Part shown: positions 60,305 to 64,000 of the stretch, one piece after another | How positions within the stretch are numbered: the stretch's first letter is position 1 | How the letters are laid out: each line of letters begins with the position of its first letter | Assembly: GCF_900021155.1 (NCBI RefSeq) | Contig: NZ_FCNT01000018.1 | Coordinates: forward strand, 1-64,000 | Direction: 5' to 3' | DNA: 64,000 bases | From: Alistipes sp. CHKCI003 | GTDB lineage: Bacteria > Bacteroidota > Bacteroidia > Bacteroidales > Rikenellaceae | The notes under the pieces: generated by a model | What the model was told of the DNA's origin: nothing | Databases searched by the model: none | Seen by the model: only the letters and a program-made list of their open reading frames with translations | Program-made: the position numbers and the translations under genes

Positions 60305-60333
60305 AGATGCAGTGACCGAGTACCACTGCATCT
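60305..60333 (+). terminator. hairpin after the DUF2721 gene
   Basis: AGATGCAGTG (60305-60314) pairs with CACTGCATCT (60324-60333), followed by pyrimidine-rich sequence. Confidence 0.65.
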
Positions 60334-60489
60334 TCCCTTCCCTTAACCTGCTCGCAGTGCCGAATCTTCGGCTGAACACTTTTCACGCAGGCAAAGATGC
60401 CCCGAACGGATCGCATCCGTATGTCGATGCGGTGCCGGTCGTGTGAAAAGCGGAAACGAGGCGCTCCGCAGAGGTTCCTTCTGATGATT

Positions 60490-60523
60490 TCACCCCTGCC
60501 GGAACGAATTCTGACAGGGGTGA
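60490..60523 (-). terminator. hairpin at the end of the phosphate transporter gene
   Basis: TCACCCCTG (60490-60498) and CAGGGGTGA (60515-60523) with A/T flanks on both sides, 40 nt beyond the transporter stop. Probably bidirectional. Confidence 0.65.
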
Positions 60524-60564
60524 TTTTCGGTTTCCGAGGCTTGGCGGACCGCCTCGCGGCTGCC

Positions 60565-62829
60565 TCAGGCCGCCGGATGTTGTTCCGCGGCGGATTCGGC
60601 GGCGCTGTCTTTGTGTGCGAGGAAGTAGTGCTGCGATTTGAGCAGGTTGCGCGCCTGAAGGATCATCGTCTTGGTCTCGTTGAGGATCGTGAGGTAGAGC
60701 AGGCCGGCTTTGGTGCTGGAGGCCGGATCCCGCTGGATGCGGACGAGCTGGCTCTTGGTGGCTTCCACGAGCGTGTCGAACAGCGCGTCGCGCATTTCGA
60801 GCACCAGATCCATGTCGGAGAAATCCTTGGTGCGCAGCATCTCGTTGATCTTGTCGAAGATGGCCTCCACCTCGTCGTTCACGCGCATGAGGTCTACGAT
60901 CTGTTCCTTAGAGAGCCCCGCGTGGTTGTTGTCGATGTGCGCGAAGGCCGGGCGGGTGATGTGTATGAGCGCCTTGGTCGCTTCGGAGAGGTAGTCGGCC
61001 ACCTGTACGTAGAAGTGTCCGGTGTCGATGTCGTTCTTCTGCAGGCGGCGGAGCGTCGGCATGATGCCGTATTTCCGGCGGCGGGCCTCTTCGAACAGCG
61101 CGTCGGAAGCGGCGACCATCTCTTTGAGCACTTTGCGGTTCTCCTTGAAGACGGCCACCAGCGTGCGGTTGTAGATCTTCGTAACCTGCTCCATCGTCGT
61201 GCAGACCTCCTCGACGCAGCCGTAGAGCACGTCGTCGGTCGTCTCGGAGGCGGTGATGACGGGTTTGGTGGCGGAGACGGTCTTTTCGACGGCGGGACTC
61301 TTGCGGTGGCTGCGGATCAGCATCCATGCGCAGAGTGCCGTCAGTGCGATCGCGGCGATCCAGCCGCCCCACAGCAGGAGGGCCGTAACGGCCAGTGCGA
61401 TGAGGAAACCGCCGAGCGCCGTAACGAACCAGCCCGAAATGACGGCCATGACGCCCGTGATGCGGTATACGGCGCTTTCGCGGCCCCACGAACGGTCGGC
61501 CAGCGACGAACCCATGGCCACCATGAAGACGACGTAGGTGGTCGAGAGCGGCAGTTTGTAGGAGGTGGCGATCGAGATGAGGATGGCCGAGGCCGTGAGG
61601 TTCACCACGGCGCGGATCATGTCGTAGGGGGCCGACGAGCGCTCTTCGGGGGGCAGCTGTTCGAACCGCCGGTCGATGGCGGCCTGTATGCGCGCGGGGA
61701 CGATTCCGCTCCAGAGGTTGTTGAGTACGAGCGTCGAGCGTACCAGACCGCGCGAGAGAAAGGTCGAGCCGAAGCGTTCGTCGCCTTCGTGCTGCGAAGC
61801 GAGCGAGAGTTCGGTCTCGGTTACATGGCGCGATTTCTTGGAGAGGAAGAGCGTGAGGATCATCACGATGCCGGCGCCGAGCAGCAGCAGGAAGTTGGCC
61901 TGCGCGGGGTGCATGAGCTGCCCCATGAGGATCGACTCGCTGCCGGCCTCCTGTGCGATGCGGTAGGAGTCGTAGCCGGCCAGCGGCACGCCGATGAAGT
62001 TCACCAGATCGTTGCCGGCGAAGGCGAGGGCGAGGGCGAAGGTGCCGGCGAGGATGGTGATGCGGATGATGTTGAGGCGCAGCAGTTGGAATACCCGCAG
62101 CAGGAGCGAGCAGACGATCCACAGGCCGAAGAGCGTGAGGAAAACGTGCTCCTTGACGTAGGCGAGGATCCCGTCGGGGATCAGTCCCGAGTTGTTGAGC
62201 CCCTTGAAGAGGGCGAAGTAGAGGATGCCGGCGAACGAAATGCCGCACCACAGAGCGCCGTAGCGGCGGAAAACGGGAGCGTAGCGGAACGAAAAGATGA
62301 GACGCGAAACGTACATGAACAGCGTGCCGGCCGCGAAGGCGAGCGCCACGGAGAGCAGGATGGCCGAGATGATGACCATCGCCTTGCCCGAGTTGATGAA
62401 CTGCGACAGATCGGCGAGGTGGACCGACGGATCGACGGCGATGCGGTGGAGGGCCGCTGCGACGGCGGCGCCCAGCAGCCCGAAGACCATCGACACGGTG
62501 GTCGAGGTGGGCAGGCCGAGCGTGTTGAAGATGTCGAGCAGGATCACGTTGCCGAGCATCATGCCCAGAAAGAGCATCATGATCTCGCCGTAGGAGAATT
62601 GCGCGGGGTAGAAGACGCCGCTGCGCGCCACCTCCATCATGCCCGAGGAGGTGAGGGTGCCGACCAGAATGCCCGCGGCGGCGACCGAGAGGATCACTTT
62701 GCGGGGCGCGACCTTCGAGCCGAGGGCCGAATTGAGGAAGTTGACCGCGTCGTTGGCCACGCCGACGACGATGCCCATCACGGCGAGCAGGCCGAGTACG
62801 ACGACCGAAAAGGTGAAGATTGGACTCAT
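60565..62829 (-). CDS. PiT-family phosphate transporter fused to a DUF47 (PhoU-like) domain
   Basis: 754 residues. The N-terminal 510 residues form an inorganic-phosphate transporter with about 11-12 membrane helices and the two inverted family signatures: VGVANDAVNFLNSALGSKVA near the start and ALAFAGNDLVNFIGVPLAGY in the middle, plus TLGLPTSTTVSMVFG and YKLPLSTTYVVFM. The C-terminal 220 residues (VLYGCVEEVCTTMEQVTKIY onward) are a helical DUF47/PhoU-like regulatory domain, often a separate gene in other bacteria. Import of phosphate by H+ or Na+ symport, probably gated by the fused domain. Confidence 0.93.
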   Translation of the reverse strand: MSPIFTFSVVVLGLLAVMGIVVGVANDAVNFLNSALGSKVAPRKVILSVAAAGILVGTLTSSGMMEVARSGVFYPAQFSYGEIMMLFLGMMLGNVILLDIFNTLGLPTSTTVSMVFGLLGAAVAAALHRIAVDPSVHLADLSQFINSGKAMVIISAILLSVALAFAAGTLFMYVSRLIFSFRYAPVFRRYGALWCGISFAGILYFALFKGLNNSGLIPDGILAYVKEHVFLTLFGLWIVCSLLLRVFQLLRLNIIRITILAGTFALALAFAGNDLVNFIGVPLAGYDSYRIAQEAGSESILMGQLMHPAQANFLLLLGAGIVMILTLFLSKKSRHVTETELSLASQHEGDERFGSTFLSRGLVRSTLVLNNLWSGIVPARIQAAIDRRFEQLPPEERSSAPYDMIRAVVNLTASAILISIATSYKLPLSTTYVVFMVAMGSSLADRSWGRESAVYRITGVMAVISGWFVTALGGFLIALAVTALLLWGGWIAAIALTALCAWMLIRSHRKSPAVEKTVSATKPVITASETTDDVLYGCVEEVCTTMEQVTKIYNRTLVAVFKENRKVLKEMVAASDALFEEARRRKYGIMPTLRRLQKNDIDTGHFYVQVADYLSEATKALIHITRPAFAHIDNNHAGLSKEQIVDLMRVNDEVEAIFDKINEMLRTKDFSDMDLVLEMRDALFDTLVEATKSQLVRIQRDPASSTKAGLLYLTILNETKTMILQARNLLKSQHYFLAHKDSAAESAAEQHPAA

Positions 62830-63397
62830 ACGCTCTTTATAGTGGTAGTGTTTGGTTGCCGCAAAGGAACGAAACGGATGTTACAAAGAGGTTACGGGAC
62901 GGTTACGGCTGTGCGAAGGTTGCCCGTGTGCGGGAGGGGCGGGGCATCGTCCGTGCCCCTCGGGCGGCGGCCCGCCGGCGGCGCAGTCCGGTTCCGGCAG
63001 GGCGTGCCGAACGACGGTCGGCACGCCCTCTCCCTGCCGCCCTCCTCTTTCGGCGAAACCTGCGGTTCCGGGAGGGGCGGCGGTTTCCCGTACTTGGCCG
63101 GCGATCGCCCGGTTCGGCTGCGGCTCTCTTGCGTCGTCTTGGGGCGGTGTGATTCGGCGCGGCGGCTCGTGAGGTTCCGGCCGCGGCCGGAGTGTGCGGC
63201 CGGACGGGTGTTGCGGAGTGCGTCATCCGGCTGCGTCCGGGGTGTGCGGGGCTGCGGCCGATTGCGCGGGCTGCGACCCATCGGCCGACCCGGAGAGCGG
63301 TGCGGCCGGACCGGGTGAGGATCGTCGGTTTCGCAGCTGGCGTCCGTGCTGCGGGCAGCGGCGGGCGGACCCGCAGCGAACCCCGTCTGCCGGCCGC
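62830..63397. other. intergenic with one strong hairpin
   Basis: No gene seen; GC-rich with Arg-rich open frames. A perfect 12-bp hairpin AGGGCGTGCCGA (62999-63010) / TCGGCACGCCCT (63018-63029) lies inside and could be a terminator for the gene at the right edge or a remnant of one. Confidence 0.5.
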
Positions 63398-64000
63398 TCA
63401 CTCGGTCCGCAGACGCAGCACGCGGCGGTCGCAGGTGTAGCTGGTGAAGATGCCCAGCGCGCCGCGGATGTTGCCGTGCAGCGGCGTGGGCGGGATCAGC
63501 GGATCGCGGTTGGCGGCCTGCGCCTCCTTGACCGAGAGCTGGTAGAGATAGCCTTCGCGCGTCAGGCGCTTGAGCTCCACGGCCACGCTGTCGAGCGGGG
63601 CGCCCAGCCGTGCTTCGGAGGGGATGTCGTAGTGCTGGCTGACCGGCCCGGATTCGGTGTATTCGCGGAACAGCCGGTCGTCCGACAACACGCGGCCGCC
63701 GTCGCCCCAGCCCGTTACGGAGAGGATGAAGCAGCGTTCGGGCGAGCGGCCCTCCGCCTCGTTCGCCTCGGGACGGTATGCGGCCGTGAGCCGTCCCGCC
63801 TCGATGCGCACGTCGTCCAGCTCGGCTTGGGGTGGGATGGCCGTCGAGGCGGCGATGAGGGTGCCGTCGGGGGCCGTCATCCGCAGCCGCACGCTGTCGG
63901 CGGCCGCAGGGTCGAAGCGGCGCGACGAGGCGTAGTTGTAGATGTAGCTTCCGTCGTGGTAGAGGCTGTGCAGGAGCCGGAACTCTTCTCCGGCGGTGAT
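63398..64000 (-). CDS. C-terminal part of a DUF4249-like exported protein
   Basis: The frame is open to the right edge, giving at least 200 residues. Segments include LLHSLYHDGSYIYNYASSRR, CFILSVTGWGDGGRVLSDDR and a final LHGNIRGALGIFTSYTCDRR. The closing N(I)xGxLGIFxxY pattern and the beta-rich repeats resemble DUF4249 lipoproteins of Bacteroidetes, which usually accompany TonB-dependent receptors. The start and signal peptide lie outside the window, so the family call is tentative. Confidence 0.6.
   Translation of the reverse strand: MTAGEEFRLLHSLYHDGSYIYNYASSRRFDPAAADSVRLRMTAPDGTLIAASTAIPPQAELDDVRIEAGRLTAAYRPEANEAEGRSPERCFILSVTGWGDGGRVLSDDRLFREYTESGPVSQHYDIPSEARLGAPLDSVAVELKRLTREGYLYQLSVKEAQAANRDPLIPPTPLHGNIRGALGIFTSYTCDRRVLRLRTE

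Overview
The window is a GC-rich bacterial chromosome segment from the Bacteroidales, most probably Alistipes or a close relative. The evidence is the recurring Bacteroidetes promoter (TTTG/TTG, 19-21 nt, TAnnTTTG), the near absence of Shine-Dalgarno sites, and the families present: DUF4254, DUF4834, DUF1573, DUF4465, DUF4249-like, PepSY-like and BtuG-like proteins, a dipeptidyl peptidase IV, and a tryptophanase. No identity search was possible.

Left host block (1-17.2 kb): the start of a lipoprotein gene cut by the edge, gcvH, mdh, tnaA divergent from rubredoxin-sodB, a leftward operon of glucosaminidase/LysM protein, unknown protein and DPP IV, then rightward DUF4254, GT9 glycosyltransferase and thioredoxin-like genes. 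Next come leftward genes for a lipocalin-like lipoprotein, the electron-bifurcating transhydrogenase NfnAB and a DUF1573 protein. The block ends with tRNA-Asn(GTT) and tRNA-Val(TAC).

Island (about 17.2-30.4 kb): an AT-richer insert lies between two complete tRNA-Val(TAC) genes, each followed by the same terminator. It carries a tyrosine recombinase, an SF2-like ATPase with a degenerate P-loop, and several small unknown genes. Its last 5 kb is an array of lipoprotein genes with almost the same signal-peptide DNA but unrelated mature parts. A 52-nt imperfect palindrome (GGACCGACTTT...AAAGTTGGTCC) occurs seven times, just downstream of stop codons, with covarying inner arms. Two leader-only gene remnants sit against palindromes. 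The layout resembles a gene-capture cassette array and recalls recombinase-associated acquired interbacterial defence clusters of Bacteroidales. The palindrome family is the strongest unexplained signal here.

Right host block (30.4-64 kb): a GadC-like antiporter is preceded by about 1 kb without genes. That region holds two leftward paralogous transcription units, each with a perfect sigma-54 promoter and an intrinsic terminator (candidate sRNAs), and another candidate RNA between them. Then follow purB, DUF4834-mlaE-mlaF, gap, the DUF177-rpmF-plsX-fabH cluster, ferritin, a PepSY-like protein, DUF5131, GNAT, DUF421, a DedA-like protein, an AraC regulator and an MBL-fold hydrolase.

A cobalamin riboswitch heads a B12-capture operon: DUF4465 lipoprotein, PKD-type lipoprotein, leucine-rich-repeat-like lipoprotein, BtuG-like propeller, BtuB and a BtuF-like binding protein. 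An integrase remnant beside tRNA-Gly(GCC) follows, then DUF2721, a PiT-DUF47 phosphate transporter and a partial DUF4249-like gene running off the right edge.
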